DNA of 64,000 nt from Eudorina sp. 2006-703-Eu-15 (lineage: Eukaryota; Chlorophyta; Chlorophyceae; Chlamydomonadales; Volvocaceae): assembly GCA_003117195.1 (NCBI GenBank), contig BDSI01000001.1, positions 620,001 through 684,000 on the forward strand. The letters are read 5' to 3'. Below, in pieces: positions 22,860 to 34,112 of the stretch. Under the pieces are notes generated by a model. The model saw only the letters and a list, made by a program, of their open reading frames with translations, ran no database searches and was not told the DNA's origin. The number at the start of each line of letters is the position of its first letter. Within the stretch, counting starts at the first letter, position 1. Made by a program: the position numbers and the translations under genes.

Positions 22860-25800
22860 AGCGGCGGCAGCGGGCAAGCCTCGGACCCGAGTCGGATGCT
22901 GCAGCAGCAGCAGCAGCAGCAGCAGCCACCGCCGGCTGCGGCTACGGCGCCGCTGCCGTCGCCCCCGCTGCCGTCGGGCAACGCCGCCAGGCCGGCGGTG
23001 GTTCGCTTTTCCGATGCGGGCATGGTGTTTGTGGCTGACGCGCCGGCGGCCGCAGACGTGCACGACCGAGGGGGGGCAGATTACGACCGGCTCGTGCCGC
23101 CGCCGCAGGGCGGCAACGGCCCCGTAGACGCCCTGCTGTTGTTCAGGCAGGAGGGCGATCCGCTGCCGCCCCGGCGCGACTGCGCCGGTCTCGGTCTCGG
23201 TTTCGGAGCGCAACCCCCAGATGCCGAACACGGCGCCTGGCAGCCGCGGCAGCAGGCCGGAGACTCGTCCACACTGCTGCCGCCGCCACCGCCGCAGCCG
23301 CAGCCGCCGCCACCGCCGCCGCCACGCCGGCGGACGCCTCAATCCGAACACGCGCCCGGAAGCCACGTGTCGGCGGCTCCGTCGGTGACTCACCACCTGG
23401 TTTCGGAGGACGTGGAGGGTCTGAAGCAGCCTGTGGCCGCCTCAAGCCAAATGGTCAGCGGCTCGTCCCAGTGGCAGCCCGGGGGTCTGGAGGGCGCACC
23501 CCCGAGCTGTTGGCACCGCATCATGGCCTCTCGGGCGGTGGATCCGGCCACCGGCCGCGTCCTGATCGTGGTGATGCAGGTAAGGTTGGATCTCTGGTCG
23601 GGTTTGGATCTGTGGGTCGGGTTTGGATCTATGGGTCGGGTTTGGATCTATGGGTCGGGTTTGGATCTCTGGTCGGGTTGGGATCCCTGGTCGGGTTGGG
23701 ATCCCTGGTCGGGTTGGGATCCCTCGTCGGGTTTGGATCCCTGGTCGGGTTGGGATCCCTCGTCGGGTTGGGATCGGGATCCAAGCCTGCAACGTCACCG
23801 CCGACATACACATGCGGAAAGGCGTGGCCGCGGTGGACAGCTCCAGGGGTGGCGCGCGTGTTGTCCTCTCTTTGCGCTTCCCAGTTGGACCCGGCTCATC
23901 CCCACACCGACCCCGACCCCGACCACGCCGCCCCTCGCCGCGCGCCTTGGCTGGCTGACTGACTGGCGGGCGGGCTGACGGGCTTGGCTGCGCCCCTACC
24001 AGGACGACGTCACCGCCAAAGCGCACCTCGAGTACCGACTGGGCCTGGTGCTGGAGACGGAGCACCGATTGCTGGAGCAGCTCTACCCCACCCACATGCT
24101 GCGACACATGGTGGACGAGCTGGTGGCTCGACAGCACCGGCAGCTGACCCTGACGCAGCGGGACCGCCGCAGAGCGCCGTCCGGTCGGGCTACGTCGCTG
24201 GGCGCCCTGGTCGCGACGGCGTCGCGCCGTACACTCGGGCCGCCTGTCGTACCTCGTGACGGCGGCTGCGGCGGCGGCGGCGGCGGCGGAGGGGCGCCGG
24301 CGGACAGCCGGCGGGTGTCCCTGGAGCGGTGCAGCTGGCACCGGGAGCCGTCGCGGGGGGGAATGAATGCGATGGATTCGTGGTGGGGCAAGGGCGGCCT
24401 GCAGGCGGAGTTCTCGGGGCTGGCGACGCTGCACCCACAGGTGGGTGGGTAGGGTGGGTGGGTGGGTAGCATGGGTGGGTGGGGAGCTGGGAAGGTGGAT
24501 AAGTGGGTAGGTGGGCCGTACATGGTACGGGGACCGCCGGCTTCACCGTTCTGAAAGGCAAGCCCCCCAATCGAACCGGAAGGTTGTCACCGCGGCTATT
24601 AGTTGCGCGCTTGTGACGGATGTGTATTATATAATGCATATACATGTGTATGCTACGATAAATGTATACATTATATATATGTATGTATACGGACCGATGC
24701 TGTTATGGGTCACTGTCCGAACCTGGTCTGGATGTCCGGTTCCTAGCCCCCTTGTGGCGGTCCCTCCGCAGGTCACTTTGCTGTTCGCGGACGTCAAAGG
24801 TGAGGGCGGACGGGGCCGGGTGGGCGCGGGCGGACGGGGCCGGCTGGGCGGACGGGCGGACAAACTTACCGGTACACGACGGGGGTGCTGCTGCCGGGCG
24901 TGCTGGCGATGTGGCCTGGGGCGATGTGGCCTGGGGCGATGTGGCCTGGGGCGATGTGGCCTCGGGCGATGTGGCCTGGGGCCTGACCCAGCAGGGCCAG
25001 ACCTTCTCTGACTTCTCTGTGCGCGGCCAGGTTGAACCACATATTCGTTTACAGGCTGTAGCACCCTGGCTGTAGCGCCCTGGGAAAGCGCTACGGGGGC
25101 ACGGTACGCTCCGGTGTGGGCGTTTAGTACGGAAACCCGCCCGACCCGTACCAAACCGGTGACGTATATACTTACATACATATCAGCCTGCAAATGACAG
25201 TGCAACAAACCAACGGAACAAGGGAGGCTCGCAACCACAACCCTAGAGCATGCAAACAACAAAAGGACCCGGCAAACAGTTTGTGTGTTTATCGAGAAGC
25301 CCGCCCAAACCGCCCCGTGTGTTTGTGTGCGTCGCCCCTCGCGGGCTTGTGTTTGTTATTCTGCTGGCAAGGCAGCAGTGCGTGACATGCAAGGGGCACA
25401 GTGGAGCCGTGTGTGTTTCGAGGAGAGACCCGCCCGACCCGAACCAAGAACCCGTGTGTGGGTGTGTTATCAAGGAGAAAAGCTGAGCCTGTGTGTGTGT
25501 GTTATCAAGGAGAAAAGCTGAGCCGCGAATAAGCAGAACCGTGTCCAGCAATGCAACCGACGACTGAGACCGAGACCAGAGATACCAATATGCCAGGGCG
25601 AAGTATGTCGACCAGAAGTAGTCCCAAGGTGGTGTAGTCCGTGATGCTATAGCGCCCCGTATCGTTGTCGAGCGCCGGTGGGCGCCGTGACGCCAGCAGA
25701 AGTAGCGGCTATGACGTCGTAGGCTAATGCAGACGAAACTCTACTAAACTACCTACTGACCCTAAGGTGCAACAAAAGCAAGGGCGTATGCGTCAACAGC

Positions 25801-27793
25801 GCGTGCAATGCCGACAGCAAGCAAGTGCCCGGCACAACCGTCCCAGCCCGTGCAGAAGGAAAAGATACTGACCTGAATGCAGAAACGGGAGCACCAAGCG
25901 AAGCAGCACCGTCAGTGGTTAGCGAAGCGAAGTCGGAGGACATGCAAGGCGGATGGCAAGACAGGGACACACGTGAGCGCGACGGTCCTAAAAGTTGTTA
26001 GTAAGAAGGAAAAAACGAGCAAAGCAAATGGAATGCAAAGATGCGGGTGCCGAATATGCAGTGAGGTGCCGGGTACGAACGCGGTCAACTGCCGTCACAG
26101 CGCAGGGGCAAAGAACTAATAGCAGATGCTGCGGACTGCCGGCGTGCGGACTCTCACAGAGCTCCCCACTACGCCGGAAGCGTGTGTGTGTGTGTGCGTA
26201 TGCTGACTCCCTCCCCCCGGGCTGCCCGCGACATGGCCCTGGTATACACTGTGGGTCCCTTGTCGGGGTCCGCTGTAACGTTCATTCATTCATCCGTTCA
26301 TTCATTGCCCCTCAGGCTTCACCCCGATGTGCAAGGAGGTGCCCCCGCGGGCCGTTATGGTGATGCTGAATAACCTCTTCAGCAGGTTCGATGAGCTGCT
26401 CGACGCGTACAGCGTACGGAAGGTACGGCGGATGGCCGATGACACGCTTTTGCCGCGTAAGATTCCAGCACGTGCTGCCACCGAATCGGATGGCCACAGG
26501 GCGACGCAGGGGGCTCGTGTCGCGTGGTTGACAGCCGTACGGTGGCCTCCTCGCCCCGCCCACGCCCTGTACGGATACCTGTGGCGGTATTGACGTACCG
26601 TAGCTTGCCTCTTTCTGACCGCGCGTTGATTGTGGCAAGGACCGAAGGCGTCACCAGAGGATGTTTTTGTTATCATGTTATCAGAGGATGTTTTGATATA
26701 AAATTTCCAGAGAAGTGTTACCAAGTTATTGGAGAATGTTTTTGTTGTTATGAGGGGCAGCGCACAGTGTCCAGATGTGTCGTACCCGCGCGCCCGTGCT
26801 GTTGCCCACCCTCTGACTGCTCAGGTGGAGACCATCGGAGACGCCTACTTTGTGGCGGGTGGACTAACCTTTGGCGAGGATGGCGGAGGCGGAGGCGGAG
26901 CCGGAGGCGACACCGGTGCTGCCGTCGGCGAAGGCGGGACCGGCGGAGGCGGGACTGGCGGCGGCAGCCAAGCTGATGTACCAGGAGATGCGGGCAAGGA
27001 GCGCCGGAGGCGGCACCGCCGCCGGAAAGGAGCCGCCGCCGCGACGTCGCTCCCGCGGCTCAGGCACAAGCCGGGCCCCGCGGCGCCGTCCGGTGATGTC
27101 GGCGGCTGCTGGCATGCCTCGAGGGTCATCGATTTCGCCCAGGTAGGTTGGACACGTGTCTCAACACTTGCCTCGACACCTGTCTCTACACTTGCTCCTC
27201 AGCAGCTCCCATCAACCCAAGGGTACTCCGTTGCCTCGGGGCAGCGGCTGACAACGGACACCCGAGGGGGAAGGTCCCATTCACATTCACACAATGATAT
27301 ATATCGGGATTGATATCTCGCCCGGCCGACCACGGCCATCGAGCGCCGCACAATGGTGCATCTTGGCGTCTTCGCCGAGGACAGCGCGTGCCGCGGTTGC
27401 GCGAGTACGGCATTGTGCACATGGGATGCGGCACGCCGTACAGCCGTACAGCCATGGCTGCGGTGCGATGCGCGTGCGTGCGTGCGTGGTGTGTGTGGCC
27501 GTGAGTGTGTTCACCATTCATGATCATCGTACGGCATCTGCCAAACCTTTCCCGCCCCAGGCCATGATTGAGGAAGCTCAGCACGTGCCGATGCCCAATA
27601 CGGGCGAAGCCGTACAGATCCGGATCGGGATCCACACGGGCCCTGTGGTCAGCGGGCTCCTCGGAGCAAAGATGCCGCGGTTCTGTCTCTTCGGTAAGTC
27701 ACACGCGTCACAAGACATGAGTCTGCATCATGGCTGGTTTCGGTTTCGGTTTCGGTTTCGGGAACCTTCGCCCCACCATGACACGATGGGTCC

Positions 27794-27824
<31 letters not shown>

Positions 27825-28393
27825 GTCGTCGTCGTCGTCGTGACGAGAGGGCGGAGCACAGTACATGAAATGGCAGCAGTCCCTGCCAAAGTGGCGAAAC
27901 AGCCATCGGCGCTGGCTGTGCTCGTGACGGCAACGGATGGAGTTGTACGTCATGTACGGGCATGTACGACGTGCTCGGGTGCCCCGGGGTGCAGGCATCG
28001 AACCCACGCAACCCCCCGCCTGCTTCTGGGTGTGCCCGAGTTCGTTTCTGGATCATGCTCTTCTTCTTTCCTTACACCCACCCCGCTTCTACCGTGTACC
28101 CGCCTCGGCATTTCACCGCTCAACCCATGAGAGCGCACACACCCGCGTCTGTGCACTGCACTGCCTCTGCACTGCCTCTGCTCTGCACTGCACTGCATTG
28201 CCCTGCACTCTGCACCTCACTGCACCGCACTGCACCGCACCGCTGACCACCGCCTGACGCAGGGGGGGCAGTGGCTGTGGCAGCCAAGATGGAGAGTTCC
28301 GGCAGCCCTGGTGCCGTACACATCAGCGAGGTCACGTACAATCTGCTGCCCGCAGCGGCCCGCGCTGGGTGGCAGCCGACTGCCGGTGTTGAG

Positions 28394-28439
<46 letters not shown>

Positions 28440-29164
28440 AGAAATGCAACCCGCCCGCCCGCCCGATCCCAGGTATCAATATACTTACCATAGAACCTGC
28501 GAGGAAAAAACGTACCATATGCAGGCGCGCGGACAAGGCAGCCGCGCCACCACCGCAATACCGCAAATACTAAATACGGAGACGCACGACGCACGCAAAC
28601 GGATTATTTACCGACCTGTGAAATGTATGACGAATGTATGGTGACGGCCCCCACGGAAGCATGCGGGTGCGTCCATCATGCGGGTCGTCCATCATGTGTG
28701 TGTGTGTGTGTGTGTAAAAGAGAGAGAAGCGAAGTCCAGCGTGTGTGTATGTGCGTGTGTGTTTCTTAGCCAGGCAGAACAGGGGGTGCATGACATGCGA
28801 GGGGCCGAGTAGCGCCCAATAATTTGGCCGACACCCCCGTTTCGTCTGCGCTTGACTGCTTTTACAGCCCTCCCCCTCCCCGCATCACATCATTTATATG
28901 TCTATATATATACAATAAGTATTCCTGTATCCAGGCCTCTTCCCCGCCGCCGGTCTGGGTGCCTCCTGCCGCTTTGACCCCGCCGCCGCCCCGCTCCTGG
29001 CGTCGCCCCACCCCGCCACCCGCCAGGTCAAGGGGTACGGGACCATGAGCACCTACCTGTGGAGCCCGACGGCAGCGGAGCCGTTGGGCCGCACCGAGGG
29101 CGCGGCCGTAGCCCCAGCAACCAGCGCACCGGTAGGAATCGCGGCCGCGGTCGGTGGGCGCTGA
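19022..29164 (+). CDS. PAS-domain guanylate-cyclase-like protein, about 1577 aa
   Basis: Twelve exons: 19022-19153, 19248-19409, 19572-19755, 20264-20410, 20764-23579, 24003-24440, 24772-24799, 26316-26422, 26825-27142, 27561-27693, 28263-28393, 29027-29164; all phases agree. A PAS domain starts near residue 100 ([41 protein letters not shown]), is interrupted by a roughly 900-residue low-complexity stretch in exon 5, and resumes with [16 protein letters not shown]...VVMQDDVT. A helical linker leads to a class III cyclase domain: [12 protein letters not shown] (Asp1300), [13 protein letters not shown] (Asp1344), [22 protein letters not shown]. Glu1340 and Cys1486 match guanine-selective cyclases. 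The next segment, [13 protein letters not shown], replaces the usual FGDTVNTASRMES, losing the Asn and Arg needed for catalysis. A 28-nt micro-exon encodes the first metal Asp. The cyclase domain itself carries a Gly/Arg-rich insert in exon 9. Confidence 0.85.
23583..23785. repeat. 18-22-bp minisatellite in intron 5 of the cyclase gene
   Basis: About ten imperfect units of TGGTCGGGTTGGGATCCC / GGGTCGGGTTTGGATCTA starting four bases into the intron. Open frames on both strands here are due to the repeat. Confidence 0.9.
24908..24986. repeat. 15-bp tandem repeat, 5 copies, intron 7 of the cyclase gene
   Basis: Five copies of GATGTGGCCTGGGGC, one with a single change. Confidence 0.9.
25255..25540. 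repeat. GT-rich dispersed repeat copy in intron 7 of the cyclase gene
   Basis: Contains GTGTGT runs, CCCGCCCGACCCGAACC near 25430 and two tandem 40-bp units with GTTATCAAGGAGAAAAGCTG. Related pieces occur around 28400-28815, 29718-29935 and 60700-60740, so this looks like a dispersed repeat family. Confidence 0.6.
27793..27841. repeat. GTC trinucleotide repeat, intron 10 of the cyclase gene
   Basis: About sixteen GTC triplets with one GTT, preceded by a short GGTTTC hexamer run at 27738-27760. Confidence 0.95.
28398..28437. repeat. TG dinucleotide repeat at the donor of intron 11
   Basis: About twenty TG units beginning four bases after the splice donor at 28394, so the donor context itself is GTGCGTGTG. 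It is followed by the CAACCCGCCCGCCCG word shared with 29746. Confidence 0.95.
28690..28815. repeat. GT-rich dispersed repeat copy, intron 11 of the cyclase gene
   Basis: A TG run, then CAGGCAGAACAGG and GTGCATGACATGCGAGGGGC. The same two words recur at 29875-29920 with small changes. Confidence 0.6.
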
Positions 29165-29717
29165 ACGCGGTCGGGTCCCTTCTGCGGTCGGGTCATCGAC
29201 GGCACGGACCGAGGGCTGGGTGCGTATTACAAAGCAAGGAAAAAAAACCAACCTGGGTGGGTGTGGCAGGAAGCTGTGTGTGTGTATATGGGCGGTCCCC
29301 CAGGCGGGATGATTTGTCGCGGGAACAGGGGCCGAAGCCACACACAAATGCATGCATGCGAGCACGGTTTGGGTCGGATGGTTTAATTATTAACGAATAG
29401 GAGCAGGAACACGTACGGGAGCACGAACACAACCTAGGACGTGTATTGGTGCGGGTGGGCTTGTCAACAATACCCTCAACAGCACCACGGGGGGGGGGGT
29501 GCCATGGATCACCCGTGTGTTGAGCAGCAGTAGCATGGCTGTCGGAGCAGCAGCAGCAGCAGCAGCAGTAGCAGCAACCGCAAAAGCCGCGTAGACAGAG
29601 CAGCGGGTGAGTGCGGCGACGCTCTGGCGCAGCGCTATTAGCGGACTGGGTTGGGGTTGTTTGTTTGGTTTCCTGTGTATTTGTATGGTAAGGCCGTCAG
29701 CATCTGCGGTAGCGTCT

Positions 29718-29935
29718 CGTGTCCGTGTGTATGTGTTTAGAATTGCAACCCGCCCGCCCGTGTGTATGTGTATGTAAAACAAAACTGGGCCGTGTGTGTG
29801 CAGCGAAAAACCCGTCCGAATCGCCCAAGCGCTTGGTACTGACGGGGGGAGCTGCATTGTGCTCGTATGTTCTTAGGCAGGCAGAACAGGAGTGCGTGAC
29901 AGGCGTGGGGCATAGCTGAGCTGAGCCCGGAGACG
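29718..29935. repeat. GT-rich dispersed repeat copy
   Basis: Shares CAACCCGCCCGCCCG with 28446, and CAGGCAGAACAGG plus a GTGCGTGACA-type word with 28770-28800. Same orientation as the other copies. Confidence 0.6.
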
Positions 29936-30678
29936 CCCGCCACACGACTGCCCCTGGCCCAGCAGCCCACAAAACAACTAGCAAGGTACTCCACAAGTCT
30001 GCGGACGAATTACGAACCGCACAGGTTGGCACAGGTTGGTGCGTGTGTATGTGTGTGTGTGTCGTGGTTTGTCCCTGAGCGTGTACGTCTGTGTGGATCT
30101 GTACGACAAAGAGATCGAGAGAGAGATCCATGTGCGGATCTGTACGATAGAGATCGAGAGCGCTCTCCAGGGGGTGGAGACGGAAGTGAGGGAAGGGAGG
30201 CGTGGCATCATCGAATGAGTGGAAACGTGTGCGCGGTTCGGAAGCAGCACGTCCTGCTGGGGTGGGTTCTTAAGGAATGTCATTTGGGCGTAAGAGGAAT
30301 TCCATAAAAAAATCTCGCGGAGGCGGAGGCGCAGGCGCATGGTGAATCGGGGTGGAGGAGGAGGCGTTCCTGTGATGACCTTCGCAGTGCGCCGCGTCTA
30401 TCGTATCTATCCCGTTTGTGTGGTTGAGGGGGCGCAGAGCGGCTAAGTAGGTATGGCTGCATCCCCACCACCAACCGGATGGGCGTTCAGGTCACCTCAC
30501 GTGTCTGACCTGAGGGACCTTTGCCGCGCAGCAAGTACTAGCTGGGCTTGAATAACGACACCTGCACTGCACTACTGCCTCGCGTTGCCCGCCGGTGGTG
30601 GCGCCGGGCACGTCCAACTCGCGATGCCTCACTACGCACTGTACATTCGGTAAAAAAAATTATTGCGAAATTTGCTTT

Positions 30679-30724
30679 GTCGATAAAAAGGATCGGTTGG
30701 TGTCGATAAAAAGGATCGGTTGGT
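30679..30724. repeat. 23-bp tandem duplication
   Basis: Two perfect copies of a 23-bp unit containing GTCGATAAAAAGGATCGG. Confidence 0.95.
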
Positions 30725-33700
30725 TTGGTCATGTGCTGGTCGTTTCAAGGTTGGTTGAATTTGTTGTTTGCTTGAAGGTACGATTGAATTGGTCGTTTGG
30801 TGCTCGGTCGATAGGCCGGTTGCGAAGATCTCCTGCTGTTGAGTTGTCCTCCGACAGGCCCCAGTGTCTGCGGCTGGGCTCCCTCACCGCCCTTTTTGTG
30901 GGCCCGCCGGCCAAGTTGCTGCCGTTTCCCCGGATGGGGATGTACTTCTTGGTCGCATAATCGGGCTGGGCCGTGCCTGCGCAGCTGTCACAGAGTGCAC
31001 GTGCCCTGCCAGACGTTACATTAGGTCAGAAACAACCCGGACGTCTGGCGCGCGGTGTTGCTTCTAGTGCTGAGGGTAGTGTCTTACCATGCACGCGATA
31101 ATGATAATGGCGGTGTTGGTCATGACTTATGATTAAGAATGTTACAGCGGACCCCGGAGGACCCCCGGGTACTGCGTACGTTTCGATATGCGTCAGTGCC
31201 CCGCTCGCTGTGCGGCACGGGTGTCCCCCGGGAGTCCAGGTGGGTGGAGAAGACAGACGCAGGACGGCGGTTCCTCCGCCTGCGGGATCTGATGTTCGAT
31301 TGTGGATGCGCGGATGCCGTATATGAGAGGGAAGGCGGATGGTGAGCGGGTGTATACTGGAGCTGGCTGGTATCTGGCAGCGCCTCCGTTTTGACGCGCA
31401 TATTGCGCCAGGGAGCATGCGAGTGTATCGGCTGTGCGTGTGCCACCATTGCAGTGTCGGTCGTGGAGAGGTGATGGAAGCTGCCAGGTTGCCGAGGTAG
31501 GGTGTGGGCTTTGGCCAGCTCGCTGCCTCATGCTGCCGGCATGTTAAAAGGCCGAAACGACTAACGCCTGGATGTGTTGCAGATATGTGTTGCAGGTTTA
31601 CCTAGTGGATTCTATATTTTGTGTCGTGCCTCACTCTTCAGCACATAGGTCACAATTCGTGCATGTGCGGTTTGATGCGCCAATGCGGTCTGCGATCCTG
31701 ACGTGACCTATATCTGGGTGCTGTAGAGCATGTAGAATGTACGATAATCGGAAGATGTGCTGCGCTGTCGACCGTGCTAACTGTACCACATTACCAGGGC
31801 CCCTTCGTTGCGGCCTCGTAGCATCACCACCGCATGCCCCACCTCGCGCCGCCACCACCCCAAGGGGCCTCTCAGATCTCCGCACAACACGATGCGGTGC
31901 TCTCCTCCGCACGTCCTTCGTTCCACCATGGACTCGCCAGACACTCGCAACGTTGCTGACAGTGACCCCATCCGGGGCCCCCAGCGGTTGAAGCCCGCTG
32001 CGTCCAACGATAATCGGTGCAGGACAATCGAGACCGACCAGGCAGGTGAACGGAAAAAGATACTGGATCTCGTGGACCGGTGCATGGAAAGCCTGGTCCG
32101 GATATCAAAGAGCTAATAATACCGGGGTGCAGCCATAGCGGGGCTGCGACAATTGCCGGATTGCAGACTGCACGTCATCTATACATCCGATGATCATCAT
32201 TCGGAACACGACAAAACGCCGCCGCCCAGGGCCGCAGTCCCAACCCAATTCATACTGGAGGACTACCGCCTGCTGGAGGGCCAGCTGCTTGCGTTGACCA
32301 CCACGCATTGACGAGGGATACGCTAGGTACCGGCACTCAAACGCTACCAAGCCGTCACTAGCTGCGACAAGCCAATGCCGTCGGCTGCGGAGCTGTCAAG
32401 ATAGGGCGCGCACGTGACACGCGTGTCTTTCCCCCTCGCCGTGCCCTAGGCCGTCCGAGTCTCCGAGTTCCACATCAGAAGTCCCAATGGACGCAAAATA
32501 GACGGATGGCGACCGCCCTAGCGCAATATGCGCATGAAGCGAGGGCGTCGCAACCCGTAATACCTCGCCAACCTCTCAAGTCACAGGAAAAGATCAGAAA
32601 ACAAAAAGATTTCACTGTTCTCGAACTCGGGGACGACTTATGACCTCGTTAACCGTCTTGGCCCGGCCCGTCAAAATCATGTACCGCCTCGCCACCAATC
32701 AAACCCTCACCCTCCGTACCCTAACCACTACCTCGACGTCACGATGTTATGATGGTGGTACATGTCCGCAACCCGGCACGCAACACGAACGGCGACGGCC
32801 CCTCCTTGAATTTCACCCGGCATTGGCGCGCGCGTCGCTCAGTGTCCACCGGCGCGGGAACTCTGGGGAGACTGGGGAGAACGTCCCACAACTCACATCC
32901 CCTGTGTCACGCTGTGCCCGCAGCGCACCCCCCACGAACGCTCCACGAATCGTCACGTCAGCCACACGGCATGAATGTTGTTGTTCCAAAAATATCATCA
33001 CATCACATGGGAACCAAGGACAACACATACACACACATGCAGGTACGCAAGTTCACACGTCAGTATCTTGAAAGGGTCTCGAACACCTTGCAAGTTCCTC
33101 GGCGCCCTACACGGGCGCCCGCAGGTAGACGTTTACGCAAAATCGAACAGGACTCCGAAACCAGACACGACAAGCCACAGGGCGACACCGACACGAAGAA
33201 ATATATGTATGTTGATCGACCTGAGCTCTCATGTGGCCCCAAGATAAGAGACATTGCTGCGATTCCTGCGTCACCACGACCACCACCACCCCCGCTTGAC
33301 GGCACCTAGTGTCTTCTTCAGGTAATGCCATGCACAATTGCTACACACATGGACCAGCCCGCCAAGCGTAAAGAATAAGGCGGCTTCTGCCGCTACCAAG
33401 AGATGCCGTGGCCGGTCGGCATCGCGACCGGCAAGCCCCGTCCTCCGCACAACAGACCTGTACATGCAAGCGGCAGCCATACTCCTCCTCCTCCATCGGC
33501 CGCCGCCCAGCAACTCAACCTGCCGGCCGCCGCGCTTATCTGCCCCGACGTTGGAAAAGGAACCAACACCGGGAAACCGCTCAAGGAGAACAATGGCAGC
33601 AATCACTACTTGCAGTCGAGAACACACACGATCCGCAAGCTCACCCATCTGGCTGCGGCTGCTGCTGCTGCTCCTGCCCACCGCCCCGACGGCGCGACTC

Positions 33701-33990
33701 AAAGGCGCAGGAGAACAAAGCGCGCACAATCCTTCTTTACATAGCTAGCCGCACCACACAGATCAACAGGGTGACTTACAGGCGCCAACCGCAACCCGCC
33801 GGAACAATCTCCGTGAGAAAAAAAGCCTCCGTGGCTCGAGCTGGCTGGCCGAGGGCCGCGCCCTCGGGCCCACCACACCAACATCGATTCACGCTCCTCC
33901 TCCCCCGCCGCCGTAAGCTATCTGTCGCACCCGAGGGAGAAAAGTCTCCATCGCTGCGTAAGGCCGGTGCGGGCCCCGTTCCGAACCGCA

Positions 33991-33995
33991 TTACA
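33991..33995 (-). terminator. Poly(A) signal of the RAP-domain gene
   Basis: TTACA on the plus strand reads TGTAA on the minus strand, 118 bp after the stop of the RAP-domain gene. Confidence 0.55.
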
Positions 33996-34112
33996 AAACC
34001 GCATTACCACCGCGTCACGGCGCGCTCAGACGACGGCGGCCGGAAAACCATGTTGAACGGGACGGGAAGCACCTCGATCAAGTTGGGAGGTCCAGCTAGA
34101 CCAGCCAGTCAT

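Larger units (their letters stand above)
29165..34112. other. Gene-poor, repeat-rich intergenic region
   Basis: About 5 kb with no supported gene. It contains another GT-rich repeat copy (29718-29935), a possible TGTAA signal for the cyclase gene at 29773, a 23-bp unit twice in tandem (30679-30724, with GATAAAAAGGATCGG), and many short frames on both strands. A minus-strand frame at 33271-33729 has one hydrophobic stretch (HLLVAAEAALFFTLGGL) but no splice or family support. Confidence 0.4.

Noticed and set aside
22668..23396. Antisense frame of 242 codons with poly-Leu and poly-Ala
   Set aside because: Mirror of the Gln/Gly codon runs in exon 5 of the cyclase gene.
23442..24434. Antisense frame of 330 codons with RPGIPT-type repeats
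   Set aside because: Created by the intron 5 minisatellite plus GC-rich exon DNA. It crosses a confirmed intron of the cyclase gene.
31808..32116. Plus-strand frame ending ERKKILDLVDRCMESLVRI
   Set aside because: The end looks protein-like but the rest is low-information, with no start context or splice partner.
33271..33729. Minus-strand frame of 152 codons with one hydrophobic segment
   Set aside because: One possible helix only; no family match, no splice context, and other frames over the same DNA are equally open.
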